Source: VRUE01 sp963745915
Lineage (GTDB): Bacteria > Actinomycetota > Thermoleophilia > Solirubrobacterales > 70-9
DNA: 64,000 bases
NCBI GenBank assembly: GCA_963745915.1
Contig: CAVUZA010000001.1
Coordinates: 1 to 64,000 of the forward strand
Direction: 5' to 3'
Each line of letters starts with the position of its first letter. The stretch's first letter is position 1. A program made the position numbers and the translations under genes. Under the pieces are notes generated by a model that saw only the letters and a program-made list of their open reading frames with translations, was not told where the DNA came from and made no database searches. This document shows positions 31,948 through 43,043 of the stretch, in pieces.

Positions 31948-32625
31948 CTACTCGGCGCCTTCTTCGAGCTCTTCGGCCCGAACCCGGCTCTGCTCGGCGC
32001 GCCAGAGCCGCACCTTCTCGTGGTCGCCGGAGAGCAGCACCTCGGGAACCGGCCAGCCGCGGTACTCGGCCGGCCGGGTGAAATGCGGGTACTCGGGCAT
32101 GCCCTCGAGCGTCTGGCTGAAGGACTCCTCGACCGCGCTGCGCTCGTCGCCGAGCGCCCCCGGCAGCTTGCGCATCAGGACGTCGGCGAGGACCATCGCC
32201 GGCAGCTCGCCGCCGGCCAGCACGTAGCGGCCGATCGAGACCTCGTCGTCGGCGAGGTGCTGGTGGACGCGGTCGTCGAAGCCCTCGTAGCGGCCGCAGA
32301 GGAGCGCCAGGTGCGGCTCGCCGGTCAGCTCGTCGGCCAGCTCGTCGTCGAGCAGCCGCCCGCTCGGCGAGAGCAGCACCCGCCGCGGCCGCTCCCCCGC
32401 CGGGTAGGCGGCCTGCAGCGCCGCGTCGACCACGTCGACGCGCAGCACCATCCCGGCGCCGCCCCCGTAGGGCGCGTCGTCGACCTGGCCGGCGCCCAGC
32501 GGCGTCGTCTCGCGGTAGTCGAAGAAGCGCAGCTCGTTGCCTTCGCGCAGCGCGTTCTGCACCGAGCGCTGCGACTGGAACCAGTCGAAGGCCCCGGGGA
32601 AGAGGGTGAAGATGTCGAGCTTCAA
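31948..32625 (-). CDS. trmD: tRNA (guanine-N1)-methyltransferase
   Basis: 225 aa. Makes m1G37 in tRNAs, preventing +1 frameshifting. SPOUT knot motifs: DDAPYGGGAGMVLRVD, LLCGRYEGFDDRVHQHL and SIGRYVLAGGELPAMVL; the start KLDIFTLFPGAFDWF is canonical. The ATG overlaps the khpA stop by 4 nt. Position between khpA and rplS is conserved in bacteria. Confidence 0.96.
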   Translation of the reverse strand: MKLDIFTLFPGAFDWFQSQRSVQNALREGNELRFFDYRETTPLGAGQVDDAPYGGGAGMVLRVDVVDAALQAAYPAGERPRRVLLSPSGRLLDDELADELTGEPHLALLCGRYEGFDDRVHQHLADDEVSIGRYVLAGGELPAMVLADVLMRKLPGALGDERSAVEESFSQTLEGMPEYPHFTRPAEYRGWPVPEVLLSGDHEKVRLWRAEQSRVRAEELEEGAE

Positions 32626-32852
32626 TCGAGGATGTCGACTATGACGCGGCGGTCGAGGCGCACCGCCGCGGCCTTGGCGATCGTGCGGATCGCGTTGGCG
32701 ATCCGGCCGCCTTTGCCGATCACCCGGCCGAGGTCGTCCTCGGCGACGCTGATCTCGTAGACCAGGTCGCCTTCCTCTTCGAGCTCCTCGACGACGACCG
32801 CGGAGGGGTCCTCGACGAGCGCCTTGACGAGGAACTCGAGCAGCTCGGTCAC
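32622..32852 (-). CDS. khpA: KH-domain RNA-binding protein KhpA
   Basis: 76 aa from the GTG at 32852, eight bases after rpsP. Single KH domain with GxxG loop: DDLGRVIGKGGRIANAIRTI. Small RNA-binding protein that pairs with KhpB/Jag and affects cell division and translation. Coupled to trmD by ATGA-type overlap. A longer frame up to 33029 would run into rpsP and is a shadow. Confidence 0.92.
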   Translation of the reverse strand: MTELLEFLVKALVEDPSAVVVEELEEEGDLVYEISVAEDDLGRVIGKGGRIANAIRTIAKAAAVRLDRRVIVDILD

Positions 32853-32859
32853 GGCCCGC

Positions 32860-33114
32860 TCAGCTGCCCGAGGCGGCGATGCCCTTGGTCCGCAGCAGGG
32901 TGGCGACCGTCTCCGACGGCTGCGCCCCGTGCTCGAGCCAGTGCTTGGCGCGCGCCTCGTCGAGCTCGATCGTCGAGGGCTCGGTCTGCGGGTTGTACTG
33001 GCCGATCGTCTCGATCGTGCGACCGTCACGCGGCGAGCGCTTGTCGGCGACGACGATCCGCCAGATCGGGTTCTTCTTCGACCCGACGCGTCTTAGTCTG
33101 ATTCGTACGGCCAT
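32860..33114 (-). CDS. rpsP: ribosomal protein S16
   Basis: 84 aa, normal length. Start MAVRIRLRRVGSKKNPIWRI and IVVADKRSPRDGRTIETIGQ are canonical. Sits between ffh and khpA as in many actinobacteria. No oddity. Confidence 0.97.
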   Translation of the reverse strand: MAVRIRLRRVGSKKNPIWRIVVADKRSPRDGRTIETIGQYNPQTEPSTIELDEARAKHWLEHGAQPSETVATLLRTKGIAASGS

Positions 33115-33130
33115 CTGGGACTGCGGCAGG

Positions 33131-34498
<1,368 letters not shown>

Positions 34499-34519
34499 CC
34501 GAACGCCGACTCTACGGGA

Positions 34520-34567
34520 CTGACTTCCCGGTTTGGGACGAAATTGCGCCCCAAACCAGGAAGTCAG
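34520..34567. terminator. long-stem hairpin between ftsY and ffh
   Basis: CTGACTTCCCGGTTTGGG (34520-34537) pairs with 34550-34567 over 18 bp with one mismatch; loop 12 nt (ACGAAATTGCGC). It begins 3 bp past the ftsY stop on the minus strand. No T-run follows. Same kind of placement as the other long stems. Confidence 0.6.
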
Positions 34568-34570
34568 CCC

Positions 34571-35570
34571 TCAGGGGGTGAGCAGGGCGCGGGCGAAGTC
34601 GGCGGGGTCGAAGGGGCGCAGGTCCTCGAGCGTCTCGCCGGTGCCGATCAGCTTCACCGGGATGCCCAGCTCGTCGGCGATCGCCAGGCAGATGCCGCCC
34701 TTGGCGGTGCCGTCGAGCTTGGTCAGGACGACGCCGTCGACCTCGACCGCCTCGGCGAAGACGCGCGCCTGGCGCAGCCCGTTCTGGCCGGTGGTGGCGT
34801 CGACCGAGAGCAGCGTCTCGTGCGGGGCGCCGGGCAGCTGCTTGCCGATCACGCGGCGCACCTTGGCCAGCTCGTCCATCAGGTTGCCCTGGGTGTGGAG
34901 GCGGCCGGCGGTGTCGACGATCACCACGTCGGCGCCGCGGGCGCGGGCGGCGGCGATCGCGTCGAAGGCGACCGCGCCCGGGTCGCCGCCCTCCGCGGAG
35001 CGGACCAGCTGGGCGCCGGCGCGCTCGGCCCACTCGGCCAGTCTGCTCGGCGGCGGCGGCGCGGTAGGTGTCGGCGGCGCCGAGCACCACCGAGAGGCCG
35101 AACTCGCGCGATAGGTGCCAGGCGATCTTGCCGATCGTCGTCGTCTTGCCGGTGCCGTTGACGCCGACCATCAGCAGCACCGCGGGCTCGCCGCTGAGGT
35201 CGATCGGCGCCCGGCCGCTGCCGGCCACCTCGGCGAGGATCTCGACCAGGCGCTCCTGCACGGCGTCGCCGTCGGCGGCGACCGCCCCGGACTCGACCTC
35301 GCGCTCGAGCCGCTCGACCACCTTGGCCGTGGTCGGCGCCCCGGCGTCGGCGAGGATCAGCGCCTCCTCGAGACGCTCCCAGGTCTGCTCGTCGATGCGG
35401 TCGAAGAAGCTGGCCGAGAGCTCCTCGCTCAGAGCCTGGCGGCTCTTGGAGAGGCTCTCGCGCAGGCGGCGGAAGACGCCGCGCCGCTGCTCGCCGGGCT
35501 CAGCCTCGGCCGAGGCGTTCGCGCTCGCGCGCGAACCGAGGTCGAGTATCTCCTGCCAGGTCGTCGCCAT
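34571..35570 (-). CDS. ftsY: SRP receptor FtsY, single frame break near 35043
   Basis: About 333 aa when repaired. NG GTPase: G1 MVGVNGTGKTTTIGKIA, GAADTYRAAAAEQ, then after the break LAEWAERAGAQLVRS, DTAGRLHTQGNLMDEL, TKLDGTAKGG and the end PFDPADFARALL. Removing one base in GCAGACTGG restores the normal sequence AAAEQLAEWAERAG. The short acidic N-terminal part lacks a TM. The first 71 bp overlap the end of the acyltransferase gene. Confidence 0.92.
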
Positions 35571-36993
35571 CGGACTCGGCCGGGGAGGCTACCCGGGCGG
35601 CGGCGATCAGCTCCTCGACGGCCTCCTCGAGGTAGCCCGGCAGGCGGTCGGCGTCGGGCAGCGCGGCGCGGTCGCCGAGAATGCCGAAGTTGACCCGGCC
35701 GTTGTAGCTGATGATCGCGATCGCCAGCCCGTGGCGGCGGGCGAGGAAGCCGATCGGGTAGACGCCGGTCAGCTCGCGGCCGCGGATGTAGAAGGGGATC
35801 TGCGGCCCAGGGAAGTTGGTGACCAGCAGGTTGAAGAGCCGGGTCGAGAAGTTGATCGCCGCCGTCGGCCCGAGCAGCAGCGGCGGGGCGAAGTCACGGA
35901 ACCAGTCGTTGAGGCCCCAGATCGCTTCCGCCCCGAGCGGCTGCTTGGAGTCCTTCAGCCCCTCCATCTCCTCGTGCACGGCGCGCAGCCGCTCGACCGG
36001 GTCGGCGATGCCGACCGGCAGCGGCCCGCGCATCGCCGTCAGTTTGTTGCCCAGCTCGCCCTGCTCGTCGATCGTGCGGATCGAGACCGGGACCAGCGCC
36101 TTCAACTCCATCCCCTCGGTGTCGACCTCGCGATCGTGCAGCCAGCGGCGCAGGGCGCCGGCGGTGGCGGTGAGGATCACGTCGTTGACGGTCGCGCCGA
36201 GCGCGTTCTTGACCTGCTTGAACTCGGCCAGGTCGAAGCCGGCCCAGGTGAAGCAGCGCTGCGGGCCGATCTCGACGTTGAGCGGCACCTGCGGCGCCGG
36301 GCGCGCCAGGTTCCAGGTCACCTCCCAGAGGCCGGCGATGCCGTCGGCGGCGCGGCGGCGGGCGCGGCCGGGCTGGCGCAGGGCGCGGCCCAGCCAGCGC
36401 CCCATGCGGCGCACGGTGTCCCAGACGCCGCCGAAGGCGCGGCCGAGCAGGCCGAAGCCGTTCGGCGTCGGCTGCGGCTGCCAGGGCTCCTCCTCGCCGA
36501 TCGGGCCGGCCTCGGGCCCGGCGTCGAAGAGCAGGGTGCCGATGTCGACCGCGGAGAAGCCGTCGGCCATCGCGTGGTGGGTCTTGTAGACGACGGCGAA
36601 GCGGTCCTCGGCGAAGCCCTCGACCAGGACCAGCTCCCAGAGCGGCCGGCTGCGGTCCAGCGGCGGCGAGAGCACCTCGCCGACGACGTCGTGGAACTGC
36701 TCCTCGCTGCCCGGCTCCGGCAGCCTCACCCGGCGCACGTGGTTGTCGAGGTCGAAATCGTGGTCGTCGACCCAGAACGGCGTGCCCAGGCGCAGCGGCG
36801 GGAAGGCGAGGCGCTGGCGCAGGCGCGGCAGCAGGTGGACGCGGCTGCGCACGTGGGCGAGGAACTCCTCGGGGGCGGGCGGCTCGCCCTCGCAGACCAG
36901 CACCGCGCCGATCGCCATGTGCCCGTTGGACCTCTCGTTGGTCAGGAACGACGTGTCGAACGACGTCAGCCTGTCCATGTGGCGCTGGGCCAT
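35500..36993 (-). CDS. wax ester synthase/diacylglycerol acyltransferase (WS/DGAT) family
   Basis: 497 aa from the ATG at 36993 (GAAAGGAGGG upstream). The catalytic motif HHAMADG (HHxxxDG) is intact, as are GATVNDVILTATAGALRRWL and the late NFPGPQIPFYIRG. Makes triacylglycerols or wax esters from acyl-CoA for storage. The position between smc and ftsY inside a core block is unusual, and the 3' end overlaps ftsY by 71 bp. Confidence 0.9.
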   Translation of the reverse strand: MAQRHMDRLTSFDTSFLTNERSNGHMAIGAVLVCEGEPPAPEEFLAHVRSRVHLLPRLRQRLAFPPLRLGTPFWVDDHDFDLDNHVRRVRLPEPGSEEQFHDVVGEVLSPPLDRSRPLWELVLVEGFAEDRFAVVYKTHHAMADGFSAVDIGTLLFDAGPEAGPIGEEEPWQPQPTPNGFGLLGRAFGGVWDTVRRMGRWLGRALRQPGRARRRAADGIAGLWEVTWNLARPAPQVPLNVEIGPQRCFTWAGFDLAEFKQVKNALGATVNDVILTATAGALRRWLHDREVDTEGMELKALVPVSIRTIDEQGELGNKLTAMRGPLPVGIADPVERLRAVHEEMEGLKDSKQPLGAEAIWGLNDWFRDFAPPLLLGPTAAINFSTRLFNLLVTNFPGPQIPFYIRGRELTGVYPIGFLARRHGLAIAIISYNGRVNFGILGDRAALPDADRLPGYLEEAVEELIAAARVASPAESDGDDLAGDTRPRFARERERLGRG

Positions 36994-37078
36994 CGCGGCC
37001 CTCCTTTCGCTCCCCACCGAGAGCGTAGCGCAGGGGTCAGGCTGAAAACGTGTGGGTTTCTTTAACCGTCGAAGAAAG

Positions 37079-37121
37079 GCGCGCTCCGTTTCGACGCGTA
37101 TGGACGCGCAACGGAGCGCGC
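37079..37121. terminator. hairpin after smc
   Basis: GCGCGCTCCGTT (37079-37090) and AACGGAGCGCGC (37110-37121), 12 bp perfect, enclosing a second stem CGCGT/ACGCG with loop ATGG and a TCGA bulge on the left. It lies 8 bp beyond the smc stop (minus strand). Like elements A-C it is an outer stem, one-sided bulge, inner stem and tetraloop, but the sequence is unrelated. Confidence 0.6.
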
Positions 37122-37128
37122 TTCGCCG

Positions 37129-39587
37129 CTAGGCCGCTTCGGCCGAGCCGGGCCGCGGCTGGGCCTCGCCGAGCGCGCTCTGAGCCTCGGGCGCCTGGGC
37201 CTCGCCCTGCTCGGCGAGGCCGGCGAATGGCGGCGGGCCCGCGGCCTCGTCCCCGGCGCCGGCGTCGCCGCCCTCCTCGGCGACTTCGCGCGGGAGCTTG
37301 CGGGAGACGACCTTGGTGATCCCGTCGCCGCCCATGCTCACCCCGTAGAGCACGTCGGCGGCGTCCATCGTCCGTTTCTGGTGGGTGACGATGACGAACT
37401 GGGCGCGGTCGGAGAAGCGCCGGATCAGCTGCAGGAAGCGGTCGATGTTGGCGTCGTCGAGGGCGGCCTCGACCTCGTCGAGGATGTAGAAGGGGCAGGG
37501 CCGGGCGAGGAAGACGGCGAAGACGAAGGCGATCGCGACCAGCGACTTCTCGCCGCCGGAGAGCAGCGAGAGCTTGCGCGTCGACTTGCCCGCCGGGGTC
37601 ACCTCGATCTCGACCCCGAACTCCTCGCGGGCCTCTTCCTCCTCCTCGTCGTCGACCTCGCCCTCGGCCGCCTCGCCCTCGGCCTCGGCCTCGGCGGCGC
37701 GCACGGCGCGCAGCGCCACCCGGCGCAGGCGGCCGCGACCACCGGGGAAGAGGTGCTCGACCATCTCCTCGAAGTTCTTCGCCGTCGCCTCGAAGGTCTG
37801 CTCGAAGGCGCGCTCGATCTCGTTGTCGATGTCGCGGATCAGCGCCTCCAGCTCGCGCATGCCGCGCTCGGTGTCCTCGCGCTGGGCCTGCAGCGCCTCG
37901 ACGTGCTCGCGCGCCTCCTCGTACTCCTGCTCGGCCAGCGGGTTGACCGGGCCGATCTGGGCGCGGCGCCGCTCTAGCCGCCCGAGCCGGCGGTCGATCT
38001 CGGCCCGCTCCTCCTCGCCCAGCGCCTGCTCGGCGGGCGGGATCTCCTCGCCCAGCCGCTCGGCGATCGCCGCCAGCTCCTTGGCCGCCTCGGCGCGGCG
38101 GTCGCCGAGGTGGGCGGCCTCGACCTCGACCTCGGTGAGCCGGTCGGCGGCGGCGTTCATCGCGCTCTGCAGCTCGGCCTCGCGCTGCGAGCAGGAGCGC
38201 ATCTCCTCGGCGATCTCGTCGCCGTCGTCCTCGCCGCCGACGACGCGCTGCTCGATCCGCTCGACCCGGGCCCGGATCGCGGCCTCGGCGGCGCTCGCCG
38301 CGGCCGCCGCCGAGCGCACGTCGTCGAGCAGCTCCTCGCCGGCCGCCAGGCGCTCGAGCAGCGCCTCGCGGTGGCGCTCGCCGAGCAGGCCCTCGGCCCG
38401 GCGGGCGTGGCGGGTGGCGCGCTCGGCGCCGCTGCGCACCGCGCCCAGGGCGGCCTCGCGGGCCGCCTCGGATGCCGCGGCGGAGCGGGCCTTGGCCAGC
38501 CCCTCGCCGGCGCCGGCGAGGCCGGCCTCGATCTCGCCCAGCTCCTCCTCCAGCTTGCGCGCCCGCTCGCCGGGCGCCGCCTCGCTGCCGACGTCGAGCG
38601 TCAGCGGCCCGAGCTCGGTGCGCAGCGCCTCGAGCCGCGGTGCCGATCTCGGCCTCGCGGTCGGCCAGGCCGGAGGCGCGGATCGCGACCCGCTGCTGGT
38701 CGCCGCGCAGCTTGGTCAGCACCCCCCAGGCCTCGGTGCGCTGGCGGTCGCGGGCGGCGAAGCGCTCCTCGGCGGAGCGGCGCTGCTCGCTGACCTCGGC
38801 CAGCTGCTTCTCCAGCCGCTCGCGCTCGGCCCGGGCCTCGGCGGCCGCCTTCTCCGCCGCCGCGGCGCGGTCGGCGCCGAAGCGCAGTTCCTCGGCGACC
38901 AGCCGGCCGCGCAGGCCGAGCTCCTCGCGCTCGATCCGCGCCCCCAGCTCGGCCGCCTGGGCCTGGCGCTTGAGCGGCCGCAGCCGGGCGCGCGCCTCGC
39001 GCTCGAGGTCGAGCGCGCGGTCGAGGTTGTCGCCGGCGGCGCGCAGCTTCAGCTCCGCCCGGCGGCGGCGCTTGCGGTGCTTGCCGAGCCCGGCGGCCTC
39101 CTCGATCAGCAGGCGGCGCTCGCGCGGCTTTGAGTGGACGATCGACTCGACCCGGCCCTGGCTGATCACCGAGTGCATCTCGCGGCCGAGGTTGGTGTCG
39201 GAGAGCACCTCGGTGACGTCGACCAGGCGGCAGCGGGCGCCGTTGAGCCGGTAGCCGCCGTCGCCGGAGCGGTCGAGCGTGCGCTGGACGGCGATCTCGG
39301 AGAGCTCGGTGGCGGCGCGCCCTTCGGAGTTGTCGATCGTCACCTCGACCTCGGCCTGGCGGCGCTGGCCGACGCCCTTGCCGCCGGCCGAGATCACGTC
39401 CTGCATCGAGGCGCCGCGGATCGCCCCGGGGCTCTGCTCGCCGAGCGCCCAGAGCACCGCGTCGGTGATGTTCGACTTGCCCGAGCCGTTGGGGCCGACG
39501 ATCACGCTGACGCCAGGGCGAGAACTCGAGCCGCTGCCGCTCGGGGAACGACTTGAACCCCTTCATCTCGATCGATCTCAGGTACAT
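37129..39587 (-). CDS. smc: SMC chromosome segregation protein, short and apparently hingeless, two frame breaks
   Basis: About 819 aa when repaired, against about 1150-1190 for bacterial SMC. Head halves are normal: YLRSIEMKGFKSFPERQRLE, Walker A IVGPNGSGKSNITDAVLWAL, signature LSGGEKSLVAIAFVFAVFLA, Walker B FYILDEVEAALDDANIDRFL. Between them lies only about 380 residues of Ala/Glu/Arg coiled coil; I see no hinge domain. Breaks lie near 39514 and 38640, each repaired by removing one base. The missing part is not at a break. Tail is Pro/Glu/Ala-rich. Confidence 0.88.
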
Positions 39588-39664
39588 GCGCTCGCTACGC
39601 CCTCGCCTTCCTCAGCCCGTAGCTTGGCAAGGCTCGCGATCGGGTCGGACGCGACCGCAGCCGC

Positions 39665-40589
39665 TCAGCCGTCCAGCCGCTTCATCGCCTGCTCCGCCGC
39701 GGCCTGCTCGGCCGCCTTCTTGCTGCGGCCCGCGCCCTCGCCGACGCGCTCGGCGTCGACCACGGCGGCGACCTCGAAGTGGCGCTGGTGGGCGGGGCCG
39801 GATTCGCTCGGTCACTTCGTAGCTGACCCGCGCCCGGCGCCGGGCGAGCATCTCCTGCAGGGCCGACTTGAAGTCGATCGTCGCTTCGGAGGCGTGCTCG
39901 ATGCGCTCGGCGAAAGCGGCGGCGACCGCCGGCGCCAGCCGCTCGAAGCCGAAGGCGAGGAAGCAGGCGCCGATCAGCGCCTCGGTCGCCTCCGGCACCG
40001 GGCGCTCGCCGTCGAGCAGGATCTGGGCCGGGATCGCGGTCTCCAGGTCGGCGGGCTCGCCGGCGCGCAGCATCTCCGGCACCCCCAGCGCGTCGCCGAC
40101 CTCGGTGCAGGCGACGCCGCTGACCGCCTGGTTGTGGATCTTGGTCAGACCGCCGGCGGCGATCTCGGGGAAGCGCTCGACCAGGTCGGCGGCGACAGCC
40201 AGGGCGAGCACGCTGTCGCCGAGGTAGGCGAGGCGCTCGTAGGACTCGGCCCGGTCCTCGGTCCAGGAGGCGTGGGTGAGCGCCTGGCGGCGCAGGTCCT
40301 CGGGCAACTCCGCGATCAGCTCGGCGAGGGCGTCGACGCTCACGTCGGCCGGGGCGTGCTCGAGCACGAACTCGACCGCGTCGCCGACGGTGGCGATCTT
40401 CGCCGCCTGCTCCTCGGAGACCTTGACGCCGTAGGTGTCCTCGAGCTCCATCACCAGCTCGTAGAGGTCGAGCGAGTCGGCGTCGAGGTCCTCCTTGAAG
40501 CGGGTGCCCTCCTCGATCCGCCCGGCGTCGACCTCGAGCTCCTCGGCGAGGTGCTCGCGGACCAGGGTGAGGACTTCCTCGCGGCTCAT
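39665..40589 (-). CDS. rnc: acyl carrier protein and RNase III in one frame; frame break near 39808
   Basis: Residues 1-80 are a complete ACP (MSREEVLTLVREHLAEELEV, DLDADSLDLYELVMELED with the pantetheine Ser). Without a stop, RNase III follows: LPEDLRRQALTHASW, the catalytic ERLAYLGDSVLALAVA, and a dsRBD (HQRHFEVAAVVDAERVGEG, SKKAAEQAAAEQAMKRLDG) after a break repaired by removing one base. A GTGA lies at the ACP/RNase III boundary: one extra base upstream in ACP would erase a normal acpP stop and create the fusion, so two overlapping genes acpP-rnc are just as likely. Confidence 0.82.
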
Positions 40590-40602
40590 CGCCGGGTTCC
40601 TA

Positions 40603-41637
40603 TCACGCCGCGCCGCCGCCGTCACGCGCCTCGGCGAGCGCGCCGCGGCCGGCGCCGCCCTCGCGCAGCAGCGCCGCGGTGCGACCGACGGCGTCGACCT
40701 CGGCGCAGCGCGCGGCGAGGCGGACGGCGTTGGCGATCCCCTCGGCGCCGGAGCTGCCGTGGCCGACGACGGCGATCCCGCGCAGGCCGAGCAGGATCGC
40801 GCCGCCGGTGGAGTCCGGGTGCAGCTCGCGGCGCAGGCCGCCGAGCGCCGGGCGCAGCAGCAGGCCGCCGAGCGCGGCCAGCGGGTTGGAGCGGGCGGCG
40901 TCGCGGATCGCCCCGGTCACGCGTCTTCGCCGTGCCCTCCATCAGCTTCAGGGCGACGTTGCCGGTGAAGCCGTCGGTGACGACCACGTCGGCGGCACCG
41001 CCGGGCAGGTCGCGGCCCTCGACGTTGCCGGCGAACTCGATGCCGGTCGCGGCGGCCAGCGCGCGTGCGCGGCGACCACCTCCTCGCGGCCCTTGCCCGC
41101 CTCCTCGCCAACCGAGAGCAGGCCGACCCGCGGGCGCTCGACCCCGAGCACCGCCTCGCTGAAGGCGGCGCCGAGGAAGGCGAACTGGACCAGGTGCTGG
41201 GCCCGCGCCTCGACGTTGGCGCCGACGTCGAGGAAGAGCACCGCCTTGCCGGGCAGCGGCAGCTGCACCGCCAGCGCCGGGCGCTGCACGCCCTTCAGCC
41301 GCCGCAGGCCGAAGGTGGCGGCGGCCATCGTCGCCCCGGTCGAGCCGGGGCTGGCCAGCGCCCGCGAGCGCCCCGCGGCGACGTCGGCAGCGGCGCGCAC
41401 GACCGACGCCTCCGGCTTCGCCCGCACCGCCGCGACCGGCTCCTCCTCGTTGGCGATCCACTCCTCGGTGGGAACGACCTCGACTCCGGCAGCCCCGTCC
41501 AGGCGCAGTTCATCCGGCGGCCCGAAGACCCGCACCCCGATCCCGTCGGCCGCGGCCATCCGCGCGCCCTCGGCCAGCACACCGAACCCCTGCTCCGCCC
41601 CGAATCCGTCCAGGGCGACCGTGACGCCCTCCGGCAT
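40603..41637 (-). CDS. plsX: phosphate acyltransferase PlsX, two frame breaks
   Basis: About 344 aa when repaired. Makes acyl-phosphate from acyl-ACP for phospholipid synthesis. VTVALDGFGAEQGFGVLAEG, SPGSTGATMAAATFGLRRLK, LDVGANVEARAQHLVQFAFL, then after a break near 41060 ATGIEFAGNVEGRDLPGG and VTDGFTGNVALKLMEGTAKT, and after one near 40919 GGAILLGLRGIAVVGHGSS. Both breaks vanish on removal of one base. Sits between rpmF and acpP as usual. Confidence 0.9.
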
Positions 41638-41639
41638 CG

Positions 41640-41858
41640 CTACTCGTCGTCAGGCGTGGGCGCCGGCGCCGTCGGCTCGAGCGCCGGCAGCTCGACCACC
41701 TGGCGCCCGGCGTACGTCCCGCACTCGGGGCAGACCCGGTGGGGCCGCCGCGGGCTGTGGCATTTCGGGCAGCGATTGAGCGTCGCCTTCCCGGCCTTGT
41801 GCTGCGCCCGCCGCTTGTCCCGCCGCGCACGCGATGTTCTCTTCTTGGGGACCGCCAT
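41640..41858 (-). CDS. rpmF: ribosomal protein L32
   Basis: 72 aa from the ATG giving MAVPKKRTSRARRDKRRAQH. Four Cys (CPKCHSP, VCPECGTY) form a zinc site, so this is the Zn-binding (C+) form. An Asp/Pro/Ala tail follows. The stop is two bases before the plsX start. The usual partner DUF177 gene lies upstream, but element B separates them. Confidence 0.95.
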   Translation of the reverse strand: MAVPKKRTSRARRDKRRAQHKAGKATLNRCPKCHSPRRPHRVCPECGTYAGRQVVELPALEPTAPAPTPDDE

Positions 41859-41884
41859 TGAGCGGAGCATGGTAGCGGGTCGAG

Positions 41885-41960
41885 AGAGCGCCGGGCGCCC
41901 CTGTCAAAACGCTCGGCAGGAGCCTCGCTTGAGTGTTTTGACAGGGGCGCCCGGCGCTCT
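41885..41960. repeat. palindromic element, copy B (76 bp, inverted)
   Basis: Perfect 26-bp outer stem (41885-41910 with 41935-41960). Read on the minus strand: bulge ACTCAA, inner stem GCGAGGC/GCCGAGC with central tandem G-A mismatches, loop TCCT. Outer stem has CCCTGTCAAAAC/GTTTTGACAGGG where copy C has CCCTCCCAAAAC/GTTTTGGGAGGG. It sits 12 bp after the DUF177 stop, before rpmF. Confidence 0.87.
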
Positions 41961-41972
41961 TCCGTCCTCTGC

Positions 41973-42494
41973 CTACTCCAGCTTCAGATTGCGTAGGGCG
42001 GCCCAGCGGGGGTCCGGAGCGGACTGGTGTTCGTGAGCTCGAGGGTCGGCGTCGTTGAGCGACTCGCCGCAGTCCGGGCAGAGGCCGGCGCAGTCGGGGC
42101 GGCAGAGGAGCTGGGTCGGGAGGGCGAGGACGGCGGCGTCGTGGGCCCAGCGGCCGAGGTCTAGCTCGTCGTCGGCGACGTAGGGGCTGAGCAGCTCCTC
42201 GTCGTCGGTGTCGTCCTGGGAGATCTCGCGGGCGTCGACCTCGGTCTCCAGCGCGGCGCCTTCGAGGCAGCGCATGCAGGGACCCTCGACCCGCAGCGGG
42301 AAGCGCAGGCGGAAGGCGTGGCCGCCGCTGGGGCGGGAGACGTCGATCCGCACCTGCACGGTCGCCGGCGCGACCTCGTAGCACTGGCCGCCCAGCTCGA
42401 GCGGCGCCAGCCGCACGGGGAGGTCGAGGCGCTTCCCTTCGCCGTGGGACAGCGACAGCCGGGCTAGGTCGATGATCGTTGTCGCATCAGCCAT
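41973..42494 (-). CDS. DUF177 (YceD-family) protein
   Basis: 173 aa. Linked to 23S rRNA processing in bacteria and plants and usually paired with rpmF, as here. Cys pairs CMRCLEG and CRPDCAGLCPDCGESL suggest a zinc site. The acidic centre (DDTDDEELLSPYVADDELDL) is typical. ATG at 42494, divergent from the methyltransferase gene. Confidence 0.88.
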   Translation of the reverse strand: MADATTIIDLARLSLSHGEGKRLDLPVRLAPLELGGQCYEVAPATVQVRIDVSRPSGGHAFRLRFPLRVEGPCMRCLEGAALETEVDAREISQDDTDDEELLSPYVADDELDLGRWAHDAAVLALPTQLLCRPDCAGLCPDCGESLNDADPRAHEHQSAPDPRWAALRNLKLE

Positions 42495-42548
42495 TGGCGC
42501 TCCTCCGCTTCGGCCGGGCTTACGATGGGTTGCCGCCGAGATTACGGA

Positions 42549-43043
42549 ATGAGCCGATTCGACTGGACACCGGAGGTCTACCTGGAGCGCATCCGCGCCC
42601 AGCTGCCGCGCTACGACGAGCTGCAGGAGCAGGCGATCGCCGCGATCCCCTTCCCGCCCGCCCGCGTGCTCGAGCTGGGGATGGGCACCGGGGAGACGAC
42701 CCGGCGCCTGATCGAGGCCTATCCCGAGGCCTGGGTGATCGGCCTCGACTCGAGCCCCGACATGGTCTTCCGCGCCCGCCAGACCTACGACGACGTGCAG
42801 CTGGCCCGCATGGAGGACCCGCTCCCCGACGGCCCCTGGGACCTGGTCATCTCAGTCCTCTCGGTCGCCGACCTGACCGACGACCAGCTCCAACCCCTCT
42901 GCCGCCGCATCAAGGAGCACTCCAAGTCCCTCGTAGTGGCAGACACCTTCGAGGAGGAAAAGCTAAAAGCCCTCCTAACCTGGTCAGACGCCAAAATCTC
43001 CTGGCAAGCCGACGACCTGGCCGTAGCAGTAGCGACGTATTGA
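42549..43043 (+). CDS. class I SAM-dependent methyltransferase
   Basis: 164 aa from MSRFDWTPEVYLERI; the upstream in-frame ATG at 42525 gives a less likely start. Motif I VLELGMGTGETTRRL, motif II WVIGLDSSPDMV, and a late WDLVISVLSVADL. Short for the group and without a target-recognition extension. The last codons are AT-richer than the rest. Element C begins at the base after its stop. Confidence 0.8.
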   Translation: MSRFDWTPEVYLERIRAQLPRYDELQEQAIAAIPFPPARVLELGMGTGETTRRLIEAYPEAWVIGLDSSPDMVFRARQTYDDVQLARMEDPLPDGPWDLVISVLSVADLTDDQLQPLCRRIKEHSKSLVVADTFEEEKLKALLTWSDAKISWQADDLAVAVATY

